Of a stretch of DNA of 64,000 bases, positions 1 through 10,098 are shown one piece after another. A model generated the notes under the pieces. That model saw only the letters and a program-made list of their open reading frames with translations. It had not been told where the DNA came from and did no database searches. The translations under genes and the position numbers were made by a program. The stretch lies in contig NZ_BCUX01000022.1 of the NCBI RefSeq assembly GCF_001591445.1, positions 38,775 through 102,774 on the forward strand, in the 5' to 3' direction. Source of the DNA: Neobacillus drentensis NBRC 102427 (lineage in GTDB: Bacteria > Bacillota > Bacilli > Bacillales > Cytobacillaceae). Positions within the stretch are counted from its first letter, which is position 1. The number at the start of each line of letters is the position of its first letter.

Positions 1-355
1 CCACCCACAGCTTAACTCCGGCTTTCATAGCAACGCCCGATTCGATGAATAAATTATGAGAAAATGAAAGCATTACTGCTAATATAAACACTTCTTTTAC
101 CGAAAAATCGAGCGTTAAAATCGCTCCAATTGCGGCATACAGGTTGAGAAAATTCCCGAGCACAAGCGGAATGGCTGCATCCCCTGACAAGCCAATCAGC
201 TTCATTAGCGGGGAAATCAGTTTAATGATCCATGGCAGTACGGGTGTATACTGCAGCACCGCCACAATCAGGGTCACAGGAAAGATAACCTTCCCCAAGG
301 TCCATGTGGTCTTGAAGCCAACCAGTAACCCTTTTTTTAATGAATTAAAAAGCAT
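1..355 (-). CDS. yvoD: YvoD-like nucleoside-recognition (Gate) membrane protein, 3' part missing
   Basis: The first 118 residues are visible and the gene runs off the window edge. The start is the ATG at 355, 8 bases after AAAGGAGAG. The protein is hydrophobic, with membrane segments around residues 18-35 and 50-75, and has the polar helices typical of Gate-domain proteins (LSGDAAIPLVLGN, FSHNLFIESGVAMKAG). In Bacillus subtilis yvoD follows hprK and lgt, and here it lies 29 bases after lgt in the same direction. The transported or recognised substrate is unknown for the family. The assignment rests mainly on neighbourhood and Gate-like motifs. Confidence 0.8.
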   Translation of the reverse strand, partial: MLFNSLKKGLLVGFKTTWTLGKVIFPVTLIVAVLQYTPVLPWIIKLISPLMKLIGLSGDAAIPLVLGNFLNLYAAIGAILTLDFSVKEVFILAVMLSFSHNLFIESGVAMKAGVKLWV

Positions 356-384
356 TTCCCCAAACTCTCCTTTTAAAAAAACGA

Positions 385-1203
385 TTAAAGATTCTCTTGA
401 TCTAAATAACGTCGCTCTGAAATCTGCTTGGTGCGACGATAGATGAGAATAGCTAGTGCACCAAGCACCAATGCAATCGAAATCATTTGCGCCATTCGAA
501 GGCTTCCAATCATTAAACTATCCGTCCGTAAGCCCTCGATAAAAAAGCGGCCCACAGAATACCAAATCACATAAGTTAGGAACAGTTCACCACGCCGGAA
601 ATTGACCCGGCGAAGGAAAATTAATAGGAAAAAGCCGGCAAAGTCCCAGAGAGATTCATAAAGGAACGTGGGATGATAATAGGTTCCGTTAATATACATT
701 TGATCAATAATAAATTGAGGTAAATGCAAGTTTTCAAGGAATGACCTTGTTACTTCCCCGCCATGGGCCTCCTGGTTCATGAAATTTCCCCAACGGCCAA
801 TCGCCTGTCCGAGAATTATACTTGGTGCGGCAATATCGGCAATTTTCCAAAAGGATATGCCTCGTTTTTTCGCAAATACATAGGCGGTCAAGACGGAGCC
901 AATTAAGGCACCGTGAATGGCGATGCCTCCATTCCATATTTGCGGGATATCTGCCGGATGTTTGACATAATAATTCCATTCAAAAATTACATAATAAATG
1001 CGGGCCGAAATAATCGCGATCGGAATGGCCCAGAGCATCAAATCAGCAAATGTGTCTTTATCAAGTCCCCGCTTGTTCCCTTCCCGGATGGCAAGGTACA
1101 AGGCAAGTGCCAGGCCTGATCCAATAATTACCCCATACCAATGCACCGAAATAGGCCCAAGTGTAAAGGCAATCGGATTTAGCGGTTGAATAGTTTCGTT
1201 CAT
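385..1203 (-). CDS. lgt: Prolipoprotein diacylglyceryl transferase
   Basis: Lgt moves diacylglycerol from phosphatidylglycerol to the lipobox cysteine of prelipoproteins, the first step of lipoprotein maturation, in the cytoplasmic membrane. The 272-residue protein is of normal length, has about seven membrane segments and carries the Lgt signature [14 protein letters not shown] near residue 135-148 and HGALIGSVL near residue 95. The start ATG follows GAAGAGGAGA. It lies 20 bases after hprK and before yvoD, the standard Bacillus operon order. Its clients in this window include the substrate-binding protein at 17217 and the cytochrome at 41610. Confidence 0.97.
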   Translation of the reverse strand: MNETIQPLNPIAFTLGPISVHWYGVIIGSGLALALYLAIREGNKRGLDKDTFADLMLWAIPIAIISARIYYVIFEWNYYVKHPADIPQIWNGGIAIHGALIGSVLTAYVFAKKRGISFWKIADIAAPSIILGQAIGRWGNFMNQEAHGGEVTRSFLENLHLPQFIIDQMYINGTYYHPTFLYESLWDFAGFFLLIFLRRVNFRRGELFLTYVIWYSVGRFFIEGLRTDSLMIGSLRMAQMISIALVLGALAILIYRRTKQISERRYLDQENL

Positions 1204-1223
1204 CTGTCTATCTCCTCTTCCCT

Positions 1224-2159
1224 TTAAATCTCTTCATGGTCACCGTCTTCAATGACATCTGACAAGCGCTCCGTAAATTGCTGTGCTGCATTAACGCCCA
1301 TTCTTTTCAGACGGAAATTCATGGATGCTACTTCAATGATAACAGCCAGATTTCGGCCGGGACGAACTGGAATGGTCAACTTTGGAACATCCGTGTCGAT
1401 AATTTTCATCGTCTCTTCATCTAAACCAAGACGGTCATACTGCTTTTTAGAATCCCAAATTTCTAAATTCATAACGAGCGTGATGCGTTTATTGCTGCGC
1501 ACTGCACCTGCTCCAAACAAAGTCATCACATTGATAATCCCTAACCCGCGGATTTCTAATAAATGTTCAATTAAATCAGGAGAAGTTCCGACCAAGGTGT
1601 CCTGATCTTCCTGACGGATTTCCACGCAATCGTCAGCAACGAGGCGGTGTCCGCGCTTGACCAATTCCAAAGCTGTTTCACTTTTACCTACACCGCTTTT
1701 TCCGGTAATTAACACACCAATTCCATACACATCTACTAAGACGCCATGCACAGCCGTGGTTGGTGCCAGCTTGCTTTCTAAGTAATTGGTTAAACGGCTG
1801 GAGAAACGGGTGGTTTTCATGCCCACTCGTAGAACGGGGACGGATTCACGCTCTGACGCTTCAATTAGCTCTACTGGTACCTCAATATCTCGGGTGATGA
1901 TGATCGCCGGAGTGATATCCGTGCATAAACGTTCCATTCGTGAAATTCGTTCATTTTCAGGCAGCATTTCAAAAAAGGAAAGCTCGGTTTTACCTAACAG
2001 TTGAATGCGTTCCGCTGGATAAAATTCAAAATATCCGGCCATTTCAATTCCCGGACGGGAGATGTCACTCATTGTTATGGGGCGGTTAATTCCTTCTTCC
2101 CCGCTCACCAATTCAAGATTAAATTTCTCGACTATATCTTTCGTACGTACTTTCGGCAA
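1224..2159 (-). CDS. hprK: HPr kinase/phosphorylase
   Basis: HprK phosphorylates HPr on Ser46 in response to glycolytic intermediates and reverses this with phosphate, so controlling CcpA-dependent catabolite repression. The 311-residue protein has an N-terminal domain (1-130) and a kinase domain with the P-loop GKSGVGKS near residue 153, GHRLVADD near 175 and the HprK signature [10 protein letters not shown] near 202. The start is TTG, eight bases after AAGGAGGA. It heads the hprK-lgt-yvoD operon. Confidence 0.97.
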   Translation of the reverse strand: MPKVRTKDIVEKFNLELVSGEEGINRPITMSDISRPGIEMAGYFEFYPAERIQLLGKTELSFFEMLPENERISRMERLCTDITPAIIITRDIEVPVELIEASERESVPVLRVGMKTTRFSSRLTNYLESKLAPTTAVHGVLVDVYGIGVLITGKSGVGKSETALELVKRGHRLVADDCVEIRQEDQDTLVGTSPDLIEHLLEIRGLGIINVMTLFGAGAVRSNKRITLVMNLEIWDSKKQYDRLGLDEETMKIIDTDVPKLTIPVRPGRNLAVIIEVASMNFRLKRMGVNAAQQFTERLSDVIEDGDHEEI

Positions 2160-2272
2160 GAAGCTTCCTCCTTAAACGGATTAAGTTTTAATCTAAAAAT
2201 TCCATTTCCACTTATTTTAGCATTTTTTGATGAATAACCATACTTTCCTGTCTAAAAAATTAGAGTCCCAAC

Positions 2273-2305
2273 AAAAAGGGTGCCCCCTATTAGGTGAACA
2301 CCCTT
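2273..2305 (-). terminator. Terminator of the yvlB-yvlD operon
   Basis: On the minus strand AAGGGTG and CACCCTT form a 7-bp stem, followed by a TTTTTG tract, 4 bases after the yvlD stop. Confidence 0.8.
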
Positions 2306-2309
2306 AACA

Positions 2310-2675
2310 TTAATCATTTGATTTCTTTGCTGGCTGCAGAAGTGTCTTTTGAATAATCAAATTTACGAGCGACATCAGGATCGCGAAAAAGAAGGCCATC
2401 CCAAAACCAGAAATCTCAAAGGCGTCCCCCATTAAATAATCCGTCAACTCAAGTGTAATCGCGTTGATAACAAATAGGAACAAGCCTAACGTTAAAACCG
2501 TCACTGGCAAGGTAAACAGAATCAGAAGCGGCCGCACCAATACATTTAATATTGACAATAAAATACTTGCCTGAAGTGCGGAACTAAATCCTGTTAGTTG
2601 AAAGCTCTCGTGAAAATAACCGGCCAGTGCCATAAATAAAACCGCATTAATCAAACATCCAATCAGCCATCTCAT
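2310..2675 (-). CDS. yvlD: YvlD, phage-holin-family membrane protein
   Basis: This 121-residue protein has four predicted membrane helices separated by short loops and matches the YvlD/holin superfamily IV type (RWLIGCLINAVLFMALAGY at the N-terminus, NVLVRPLLILFTLPVT in the middle). In Bacillus the yvl operon belongs to the envelope-stress response. The start ATG follows CTAGGAGAA. It lies 15 bases after yvlB and ends in a terminator. The molecular role is unknown. The PspC-domain gene yvlC that sits between them in B. subtilis is absent here. Confidence 0.85.
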   Translation of the reverse strand: MRWLIGCLINAVLFMALAGYFHESFQLTGFSSALQASILLSILNVLVRPLLILFTLPVTVLTLGLFLFVINAITLELTDYLMGDAFEISGFGMAFFFAILMSLVNLIIQKTLLQPAKKSND

Positions 2676-2690
2676 TTTCAGTTCTCCTAG

Positions 2691-3800
2691 TTATACTTCT
2701 TGCGATTTATGAATCGCGATCGAACCGGTTTTTGTGTCAGCATAGATTTTCACCATTTTTTCCGGATGATTGATGGATTGGAAGCGGAGCGATTTCTGAA
2801 TCATTTCGCTTTTCTCCTCCAGAACCTGCACCCCGACAAGCTGAACATTAAAACCACCCAGATTGGTCTTAAGCTCCCCATTGACTGGCAGCCCTTCAGG
2901 GACGAAGAGGTCAATCCCGCCCGTGGTCGCTTTTGCTTGAATTAATTCCGTCCGATTTCCGGTTAGTTTATAGCTGATATTTCCATTAAAGGATTGGGTT
3001 TCTACCTTGATAAAATCCCCTTCGAGGTTGATTCCACCGTTAATAGTTTCCGCTTCAAGATTATCAAATCGACTGCTGATAATCTTAATCTTTCCGTTCG
3101 CTGTTTCAACCTCTGCTCTGTTTCCATTGATACGATCAAGGTTTATTTTCCCATTCGCAGTTTTCACCCTTAGGTCAGAAACATCCATCACTTCTCCCGA
3201 TACAGGACCATTAAACATTCTGATGCGAACGCGCTCATACTGAGATTTTGGCACATAAATAACGGATTCAACTTTCATCCACTTTTGCTGAGTCATAAAA
3301 CGTAACTTTTGATTTTCAACTGAAAAAATGACATCCCTTAAAAAGTTCTGGCGTGCTTGGTCTGAGTTTTCAACCCTAAATACCTTCGCTTGGCACTCAA
3401 TTCGTACATCCGGTTGGTCCCATGCAGCGATCTTTATCGAACCATTCGCCACATCAATGTCGATATTCTTCAAATCAACCTCACCTTGGTGAAAAATATG
3501 CGAGATTTCGACGGATTGGCCAAAGTTCAAATCAAAATCAAAGTCTTTGATTTTTTTCAATGCGGAATCGACAAAATCAAAAATCTTCTCCTTTGTGGAT
3601 TGATATTTCGCCTGAAAGGGGTCTTCCTTTTTCGTTTCTTCAAAATTTACGGCAGTCGAGAGTTCATTTACAATTTGCTCTTGCTTCTGCTCCATTGTTT
3701 GCTGGGCCTTTTCCAGTTCATCTAGTAGCGTTACTGCCTCGTCAACGGTCAGCTTTCCTTCTTCGACCATTTTTAAGATTCGCTTTTTTTCTTCTTTCAT
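2691..3800 (-). CDS. yvlB: YvlB-like DUF4097 envelope-stress protein
   Basis: The N-terminus (residues 1-35) is a short helical segment of the SHOCT-like type (EEKKRILKMVEEGKLTVDEAVTLLDEL). After a linker, residues 100-360 form the DUF4097 right-handed beta-helix with repeated 'NGKI'/'NGGI' turns. There is no signal peptide, so it is probably cytoplasmic or membrane-associated. The start is the ATG at 3800, which follows GGGGTG; a GTG nine bases earlier is part of that ribosome binding site. It is co-transcribed with yvlD. The family is induced by cell-wall stress in Bacillus. Biochemical function is unknown. Confidence 0.85.
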   Translation of the reverse strand: MKEEKKRILKMVEEGKLTVDEAVTLLDELEKAQQTMEQKQEQIVNELSTAVNFEETKKEDPFQAKYQSTKEKIFDFVDSALKKIKDFDFDLNFGQSVEISHIFHQGEVDLKNIDIDVANGSIKIAAWDQPDVRIECQAKVFRVENSDQARQNFLRDVIFSVENQKLRFMTQQKWMKVESVIYVPKSQYERVRIRMFNGPVSGEVMDVSDLRVKTANGKINLDRINGNRAEVETANGKIKIISSRFDNLEAETINGGINLEGDFIKVETQSFNGNISYKLTGNRTELIQAKATTGGIDLFVPEGLPVNGELKTNLGGFNVQLVGVQVLEEKSEMIQKSLRFQSINHPEKMVKIYADTKTGSIAIHKSQEV

Positions 3801-3841
3801 CGTTTTCACCCCGGAATCTGTAATTTTGACTCATTTAATGC

Positions 3842-4156
3842 TTATTCAGAAACTAATACCTTTACGCCTTTGATAATATTCCAGATGACAACAATTATCC
3901 AGATGAGGATAAGGACAACAATACTTATAATCGTAAAAGTAGGCACGCTATCTGGCATATTGGCGAAATCAAAGTAGACGGCAAATACAATTAGCGGTGT
4001 TGGAATTAGTGGAATCAAATGCGATAGCAGTGACTTTTTGGCATGTCTTTTTGTCACTTCATCCCCCGTCGCGATGTACACGATTAGTGGAAAGATAAAC
4101 CCGGCGAAAAAAATACTAAAATAGCACAAGCTTGATAGAACCTTTCTCGTTTCCAT
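3842..4156 (-). CDS. DUF4870 small membrane protein
   Basis: This 104-residue protein has three predicted membrane helices (residues 8-28, 45-65 and 78-98) and the DUF4870 pattern of a short N-terminus, first helix and KRHAKKSLLSHL loop. The start is the ATG at 4156 after AAAGGAG. The frame stays open to 4381, but that extension translates the 21-bp repeat array and is not part of the gene. Function is unknown. It is probably a single-gene unit. Confidence 0.8.
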   Translation of the reverse strand: METRKVLSSLCYFSIFFAGFIFPLIVYIATGDEVTKRHAKKSLLSHLIPLIPTPLIVFAVYFDFANMPDSVPTFTIISIVVLILIWIIVVIWNIIKGVKVLVSE

Positions 4157-4274
4157 TTCTGCGCCCAACTCCTTTATCCTATATTTACGTGTTCGGGATA
4201 TGGAAAGTTTCGTATTTTTAAAAAAAGTAATGGTCGTCTTGGTTGTTGTTTGAATTAGGTACCTTTTTTTGATT

Positions 4275-4298
4275 GGGATGGGGCTATAGGGATCGGGG
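4275..4298 (+). other. G-run tract beside repeat array A
   Basis: Four G-runs lie within 24 bases (GGG, GGGG, GGG, GGGG with 2-, 5- and 3-base loops), a canonical G-quadruplex pattern on the plus strand, directly before the first repeat unit. Confidence 0.5.
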
Positions 4299-4601
4299 AT
4301 TCTGTTGAGTTGATCGGGGATTCCGCCAAGCTCTTTATTTATTCCGCCAACTCTCGAACCTTTTCCGCCGATTCCTGCCATGATTCCGCCAACCCCCTTT
4401 TTATATTACCTTTTTTTAATTAGGATCCTGCGATCCGAACGAAGTCTATTCCCGTGCTGCTCCTTCATAAGTGGGATTCCGCCAAGCTGACGATTTATTC
4501 CGCCAAACTGATCAGGGATTCCGCCAAACTCTTTATTTATTCCGCCAACTCTCGAACCTTTTCCGCCGAATCCTGCGTTGATTCCGCCAACCTCAATATA
4601 C
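4299..4601. repeat. 21-bp repeat array A (two sub-arrays, 11 units)
   Basis: Units begin at 4299, 4320, 4341, 4362 and 4383, then after a 72-base gap at 4476, 4497, 4518, 4539, 4560 and 4581. Every step inside a sub-array is exactly 21 bases. The shared core is WTTCCGCCRA and the other 11-12 bases vary, often ending in GGG or TTT. The first unit (ATTCTGTTGA) is degenerate. The two sub-arrays share consecutive units (CTCTTTATTT, CTCTCGAACC), so one is a partial copy of the other. The array fills the 519-base gap between the DUF4870 gene and uvrA. Being a multiple of three, it stays open on both strands, but I do not regard those frames as genes. Confidence 0.9.
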
Positions 4602-4620
4602 AACCCTCATTTTCATATAA

Positions 4621-4668
4621 AAAAGAGCCGAATTCTGCAGGCGCTAACCCACGAATTTCGGCTCTTCT
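4621..4668 (-). terminator. Terminator of uvrBA
   Basis: AAGAGCCGAA and TTCGGCTCTT form a 10-bp stem ending in a T-run on the minus strand, 8 bases after the uvrA stop. Confidence 0.85.
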
Positions 4669-4675
4669 TTCGAAT

Positions 4676-7549
4676 CTATGCTTTTATTGCACTCTTATCT
4701 TCAATTTCTTGTTTCATCCGTTGACGTTCGCGCTCAAGGATAGGCTTTAAGTATTTTCCGGTATAAGACTCAGGGACTTCGGCTACTTTTTCTGGGGTTC
4801 CTGTGGCGACAATTGTTCCGCCCTTGTCGCCGCCTTCTGGTCCGAGATCGACAATATAATCGGCAGCTTTAATCACGTCGAGGTTATGCTCAATTACCAG
4901 AACGGTGTCTCCGTTTTCAACCAAGCGCTGCAGTACAACGAGCAAGCGGGAAATGTCGTCGACATGAAGACCAGTCGTTGGCTCATCAAGAATGTAAAAA
5001 GATTTCCCTTGCGAACGGCGATGCAGCTCAGAAGCCAGCTTAACACGCTGGGCTTCCCCACCAGATAATGTGGTCGCCGGCTGACCAAGTTTAATATAGC
5101 CAAGTCCGACATCTAAAATCGTTTGCAGCTTGCGGCTGATTTTTGGATGATTCTCGAAAAATTCAACCCCTGCTTCCACGGTCATTTCAAGAATATCAGA
5201 AATGTTTTTCCCTTTATATTTCACTTCCAAGGTTTCACGGTTGTAGCGCTTGCCGTGGCAGACTTCACAAGGAACATATACATCCGGTAAAAAATGCATT
5301 TCAATTTTAATAATCCCATCGCCGCGGCAGGCCTCACAACGTCCACCCTTTACATTAAAGCTGAAGCGGCCCTTTTTATAACCACGCACCTTCGCTTCGT
5401 TTGTGTTCGAAAACACATCACGGACATCATCGAACACGCCGGTATAGGTGGCTGGATTCGAGCGTGGTGTTCGGCCGATTGGCGACTGATCGATATCGAT
5501 CACTTTCTCTAAATGCTCGATGCCCTTAATGCTTTTATGTTCACCAGGTTTTGTTTTTGCTCGGTGCAGCTGTTGCGATAGTGCTTTATGGAGAATCTCG
5601 TTGATCAGGCTACTTTTCCCCGACCCAGATACACCAGTTACAGCAATAAATACACCAAGCGGCAGCTTCACATTGACATTTTTTAAGTTATTTTCAGAAG
5701 CACCTTTGATTTCAATATAGCGGCCATCCGGCTTGCGGCGCTCGAGTGGCAGCGGAATAAACTTCTTCCCTGATAGATATTGGCCTGTCAGTGAATTCGG
5801 ATCTGCCATCACCTCAGCAGGGGTACCGGCCGAAACGATTTCACCACCATGCACACCAGCCCCCGGGCCGATATCAATCAAATAATCGGCAGCAAGCATG
5901 GTGTCCTCATCATGTTCAACAACAATCAAGGTGTTGCCGATATCGCGCATGTTTTTCAATGCTCCGATTAAGCGATCATTATCCCGCTGATGCAGTCCGA
6001 TGGACGGTTCATCCAAGATATATAGGACACCCGTTAAACGCGAGCCAATTTGAGTAGCCAAGCGAATCCGCTGGGCCTCACCGCCGGAGAGTGTTCCTGC
6101 CGTCCGGCTCAATGTTAAATAATCCAGACCGACATTCACTAAGAAGCCAAGACGCTCACTGATTTCTTGAAAAATCAGCTTGGAAATCTGCTTTTCTTTT
6201 TCTGAAAGCTCTAATTCTGCAAAAAATTGATTAGCCTCGATAATGGAGAGGTCGGTGATATGGGCAATATGGCGTCCATTAATGAGCACAGCCAAGGTTT
6301 CTTTTTTCAAACGAAAGCCTTTACAGGTTGGACAGGGCTGGCGGCCCATGTATTTTTCCATTTGCTCGCGGATGTAATCCGAGCTTGTCTCGTTGTAGCG
6401 GCGCTCAACATTGCGAATGACGCCTTCAAATTCAATATTCCCCTCACGAATTTGACCAAAATCATTTTCATAGCGGAAATAAATCTTTTCACGCCCGCCG
6501 CCATAGAGTACTTTTTCCAAAAGGTGCTCAGGGATATCCTTCACCGGGGTATTCATATCCACCCCGAAATGATTGCATACCGCCTCAAGCAGCTGCGGAT
6601 AATATTGAGAACTTGTTGGCTCCCACGGTGCAATAGCATGCTCTTTTAAAGTCAAATCACGATTGGGAATGACCAGATCGAGATCGACGACAAGCTTCGA
6701 ACCCAGCCCATCGCATTCCGGGCAAGCTCCAAAAGGACTATTGAAGGAAAACATCCGCGGCTCCAGTTCTCCAATTGAAAAACCGCAGTGCGGGCAGGCA
6801 TGATTTTCACTAAATAACAGCTCTTCTTGGCCGATTACGTCAACAATGACCTTCCCGTCGCCCAGTTTCAGCGCGGTCTCGAGTGAATCGGCAATCCTAG
6901 CTGAAACGCCTTCCTTGACAACAATCCGGTCGATAATTACCTCGATGGAATGCTTTTTGTTTTTTTCAAGTTCAATATCATCGCCAAGGTCCAGCATTTC
7001 CCCATCGACACGGACACGGACAAACCCTTGTTTCTTAATATCCTCGAACACCTTCACATGTGCTCCTTTACGGCCTGAAATAACAGGCGCAAGGATTTGC
7101 ATTTTGGTCCGCTCAGGGTATTCTAAAATCCGGTCGACCATCTGCTCAATCGTTTGCGAGGAGATTTCTATCCCATGAATCGGACAGGTTGGATGCCCAA
7201 TTCTCGCAAATAATAACCGTAAATAATCATAGATTTCTGTCACTGTACCAACCGTCGAACGGGGGTTACGGCTGGTTGTTTTTTGATCGATAGAAATGGC
7301 TGGTGAGAGCCCCTCAATTAAATCCACATCCGGTTTATCCAATTGGCCAAGAAATTGGCGCGCATAGGCAGACAGGGATTCGACATAGCGCCTTTGCCCT
7401 TCTGCATAAATCGTATCAAAGGCAAGCGAGGACTTTCCTGAGCCAGAAAGTCCCGTCAAGACAACAAGCTTATCTCTCGGAATAGTGACATCTATATTTT
7501 TCAAATTGTGGGCTCTGGCGCCTTTCACAATCAATTTCTCCATCGCCAT
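4676..7549 (-). CDS. uvrA: Excinuclease ABC subunit A
   Basis: UvrA is the damage-recognising ATPase of nucleotide excision repair and loads UvrB on lesions. The 957-residue protein has two ABC ATPase halves: Walker [10 protein letters not shown] near residue 33 and GVSGSGKSS near 640, and two LSGGEAQR signatures. It has zinc fingers CPHC...CPEC (about 253-280) and CEAC...CEVC (about 738-764). It follows uvrB by 7 bases and ends in a strong terminator. Length and motifs are normal. Confidence 0.98.
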   Translation of the reverse strand: MAMEKLIVKGARAHNLKNIDVTIPRDKLVVLTGLSGSGKSSLAFDTIYAEGQRRYVESLSAYARQFLGQLDKPDVDLIEGLSPAISIDQKTTSRNPRSTVGTVTEIYDYLRLLFARIGHPTCPIHGIEISSQTIEQMVDRILEYPERTKMQILAPVISGRKGAHVKVFEDIKKQGFVRVRVDGEMLDLGDDIELEKNKKHSIEVIIDRIVVKEGVSARIADSLETALKLGDGKVIVDVIGQEELLFSENHACPHCGFSIGELEPRMFSFNSPFGACPECDGLGSKLVVDLDLVIPNRDLTLKEHAIAPWEPTSSQYYPQLLEAVCNHFGVDMNTPVKDIPEHLLEKVLYGGGREKIYFRYENDFGQIREGNIEFEGVIRNVERRYNETSSDYIREQMEKYMGRQPCPTCKGFRLKKETLAVLINGRHIAHITDLSIIEANQFFAELELSEKEKQISKLIFQEISERLGFLVNVGLDYLTLSRTAGTLSGGEAQRIRLATQIGSRLTGVLYILDEPSIGLHQRDNDRLIGALKNMRDIGNTLIVVEHDEDTMLAADYLIDIGPGAGVHGGEIVSAGTPAEVMADPNSLTGQYLSGKKFIPLPLERRKPDGRYIEIKGASENNLKNVNVKLPLGVFIAVTGVSGSGKSSLINEILHKALSQQLHRAKTKPGEHKSIKGIEHLEKVIDIDQSPIGRTPRSNPATYTGVFDDVRDVFSNTNEAKVRGYKKGRFSFNVKGGRCEACRGDGIIKIEMHFLPDVYVPCEVCHGKRYNRETLEVKYKGKNISDILEMTVEAGVEFFENHPKISRKLQTILDVGLGYIKLGQPATTLSGGEAQRVKLASELHRRSQGKSFYILDEPTTGLHVDDISRLLVVLQRLVENGDTVLVIEHNLDVIKAADYIVDLGPEGGDKGGTIVATGTPEKVAEVPESYTGKYLKPILERERQRMKQEIEDKSAIKA

Positions 7550-7556
7550 CGTTACG

Positions 7557-9536
7557 TCATCCTTCCGCTTTCAGCTCTAAAATTAAATCACGAAGCTCAG
7601 CGGCACGTTCAAAATTAAGCGCCTTGGCCTCGAACTTCATTTCTTTTTCCATCGTCATAATCAATTTCTCTTTTTCCTTCTTCGACATTTTACTGAACGA
7701 TGCCGATGGTTTGTATTCTTCTTGCTCTTCGGCGGCATGGGTGGCACGAATAACATCACGAATTTCCTTCTGAATTGTCATCGGGGTAACTCCATGCTTG
7801 CGATTATACTCTTCCTGGATTGAGCGACGGCGTTTTGTTTCACTGATCGCTAATGCCATCGAGTTTGTGATTTTATCGGCGTACATGATGACATGTCCAT
7901 GGGCATTTCGGGCAGCACGGCCAATCGTTTGGATTAGCGACCGTTCGGAACGAAGGAAGCCTTCCTTGTCGGCATCGAGAATCGCAATCAGCGAAACCTC
8001 AGGTATATCCAAACCTTCCCGGAGCAGGTTAATCCCGATCAGAACGTCATATTTGCCAAGGCGTAATTCGCGGATAATTTCAATCCGTTCGAGCGTCTTA
8101 ACCTCCGAATGCAAATATTGAACTTTGATCCCGATTTCCTTCAAGTAATCGGTTAAGTCCTCGGACATTTTTTTCGTCAACGTGGTCACAAGAACCCGTT
8201 CATTTTTACTAACTCGATCATGGATTTCACCAATCAAGTCATCAATCTGCCCCTCAATTGGGCGGACTTCAAGGGTTGGATCCAAAAGTCCAGTCGGACG
8301 GATAATCTGCGATACCATTTCCGGTGTATGCTCAAGCTCATAGGGTCCCGGCGTGGCCGAAACAAAAATGATATTCTCGATATGCTTTTCGAATTCGTCA
8401 AACATTAGCGGCCGGTTATCAAGCGCAGAGGGCAGACGGAAGCCATGATCAACAAGCACCTGTTTCCGCGCCTTATCCCCATTAAACATTCCTCTCACTT
8501 GCGGCAAGGTAACATGCGACTCGTCAATCACCATCAAAAAGTCCTTTGGAAAATAATCAAGCAAGGTATAGGGCGTTGATCCTGCATCCCTTAAGGTTAA
8601 ATGGCGTGAGTAATTTTCAATTCCTGAGCAAAAACCCATTTCGCGCATCATTTCCAGGTCATAGCGTGTACGCTGCTCAAGCCTTTGGGCTTCGAGCAGT
8701 TTATTATCCTCGCGCAGTTCCTCCAGCCGTACTTCCAGTTCTTTTTCAATATTTTCAATCGCTTTAAGCAGCTTTTCTTCCCTTGTAACGAAGTGGGATG
8801 CTGGGAAAATAGCGACATGATCACGTTCGCCGATAATTTCTCCAGTCAGTGCATCGACCTCACGAATCCGTTCGATTTCATCACCAAAAAACTCGACCCG
8901 AAGGCAATGTTCATCACGAGAAACAGGGAAAATTTCAACGACATCACCACGGACGCGAAAGGTTCCGCGCTTAAAATCGATATCGTTTCGGTCGTATTGG
9001 ATATCAACTAACCGGCGCAGCAGTTGATTGCGCTCCACTTCCATTCCTGTTCTAAGTGACAACACCATTTCACTATATTCTTCAGGCGAACCCAAACCGT
9101 AAATACAGGATACAGAGGCGATTACAATCACGTCTTTGCGTTCGAATAGGGATGATGTCGCCGAGTGACGCAATTTATCAATTTCATCGTTGATGCTTGC
9201 GTCTTTTTCAATGAAAGTATCTGTCGATGGTACATAGGCTTCTGGCTGAAAGTAATCATAATAGCTGACAAAATACTCGACGGCATTGTTTGGGAAAAAT
9301 TCTTTAAACTCACTGTAGAGTTGTCCAGCCAGTGTTTTGTTGTGAGCAATGACAAGGGTTGGTTTATTTACCTCTTTAATCACGTTTGAAATTGTAAAAG
9401 TTTTACCCGTACCTGTCGCACCAAGCAGGGTCTGTTGTTTTTTATTGTTTCTGATTCCTTCAACTAATTGTTTAATCGCCTCGGGCTGATCCCCTTGTGG
9501 CGAGTACTTTGAAACTAATTCAAATTGATCCTTCAC
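7557..9536 (-). CDS. uvrB: Excinuclease ABC subunit B
   Basis: UvrB is the helicase-like damage-verification subunit that pairs with UvrA and then recruits UvrC. It has Walker A GATGTGKT near residue 40, the beta-hairpin region [28 protein letters not shown] and a C-terminal UVR motif ([20 protein letters not shown]). I chose the GTG at 9536 ([17 protein letters not shown], 659 residues), 9 bases after GGGAGG, because it aligns with the B. subtilis start. An ATG two codons upstream is too close to the ribosome binding site. A LexA-type box lies about 140 bases upstream. Confidence 0.97.
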   Translation of the reverse strand: MKDQFELVSKYSPQGDQPEAIKQLVEGIRNNKKQQTLLGATGTGKTFTISNVIKEVNKPTLVIAHNKTLAGQLYSEFKEFFPNNAVEYFVSYYDYFQPEAYVPSTDTFIEKDASINDEIDKLRHSATSSLFERKDVIVIASVSCIYGLGSPEEYSEMVLSLRTGMEVERNQLLRRLVDIQYDRNDIDFKRGTFRVRGDVVEIFPVSRDEHCLRVEFFGDEIERIREVDALTGEIIGERDHVAIFPASHFVTREEKLLKAIENIEKELEVRLEELREDNKLLEAQRLEQRTRYDLEMMREMGFCSGIENYSRHLTLRDAGSTPYTLLDYFPKDFLMVIDESHVTLPQVRGMFNGDKARKQVLVDHGFRLPSALDNRPLMFDEFEKHIENIIFVSATPGPYELEHTPEMVSQIIRPTGLLDPTLEVRPIEGQIDDLIGEIHDRVSKNERVLVTTLTKKMSEDLTDYLKEIGIKVQYLHSEVKTLERIEIIRELRLGKYDVLIGINLLREGLDIPEVSLIAILDADKEGFLRSERSLIQTIGRAARNAHGHVIMYADKITNSMALAISETKRRRSIQEEYNRKHGVTPMTIQKEIRDVIRATHAAEEQEEYKPSASFSKMSKKEKEKLIMTMEKEMKFEAKALNFERAAELRDLILELKAEG

Positions 9537-9676
9537 AATCATTTACCTCCCGAAAAAATCAATCACTTTTCAGCATATGTACCTTGTTAATGGACCGGGA
9601 TGGTTGCTTTCAAGTGTATCCTCTAAATTCATATTACCATTTTACCACAATCCCCTAGAATCAAACCAACAATATG

Positions 9677-9690
9677 CGAACGAATATTCG
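9677..9690. promoter_or_regulatory. LexA-like SOS box upstream of uvrB
   Basis: Read on the minus strand the site is CGAATATTCGTTCG, one mismatch from the Bacillus LexA consensus CGAAC-N4-GTTCG. uvrBA is a LexA regulon member in B. subtilis, so regulation by DNA damage is likely. Confidence 0.7.
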
Positions 9691-9708
9691 TTTTCTTGGA
9701 ATTCCAAC

Positions 9709-9737
9709 ACAAAAAGCCTGTCATTTTTCTGACAGAC
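9709..9737 (-). terminator. Terminator of csbA
   Basis: CTGTCA and TGACAG form a stem around a 6-base loop, followed on the minus strand by GCTTTTTG, about 20 bases after the csbA stop. Confidence 0.7.
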
Positions 9738-9757
9738 CTACAAGACCATTAATTGGA

Positions 9758-9997
9758 TTAACTCTTTTTAATGATTCTCTGCTTCATCTTTGCAGCCATC
9801 CAAAAGCCTGCTGTTAACGAAAAAGCATCGACGACGATGAGTAAAAATGTGTTAGTATAGCCTTTATATACAGACGTAGCAATCAGGGCAACGGTTAAAA
9901 TTAACCCAATGACCCGGTTGTAAGTAACTCGTGTGAAAAGCAAGACGAGCAGCCCCGGAATAATAAGCGCTGATAAATGTCGAATAACGGTTTCCAA
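9758..9997 (-). CDS. csbA: CsbA family small membrane protein
   Basis: This 79-residue protein has two to three membrane helices and resembles CsbA (DUF2198), with LLVLLFTRVTYNRVIG and the VYKGYT turn. csbA lies directly upstream of uvrB in B. subtilis, where it is a sigma-B-dependent gene. I chose the TTG at 9997, which follows GAGGTG at good spacing. The GTG at 10006 lies inside that ribosome binding site. I see no convincing sigma-B promoter. Function is unknown. Confidence 0.85.
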   Translation of the reverse strand: METVIRHLSALIIPGLLVLLFTRVTYNRVIGLILTVALIATSVYKGYTNTFLLIVVDAFSLTAGFWMAAKMKQRIIKKS

Positions 9998-10098
9998 TGA
10001 GCTCACCTCATTTATTAATTGCTGTTAATTCATTCTAGAAATTAATTCACAAAATTGCAACAAAAATGGTAACGGAACATCGTTTCGAAGAACTCAGC

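Noticed and set aside
144..446. Plus-strand frame over the yvoD-lgt junction
   Set aside because: Antisense to two well-supported genes; no ribosome binding site or recognisable product.
4299..4601. CRISPR array
   Set aside because: The conserved part is only about 10 bases and the variable part 11, far shorter than CRISPR repeats and spacers; no cas genes.
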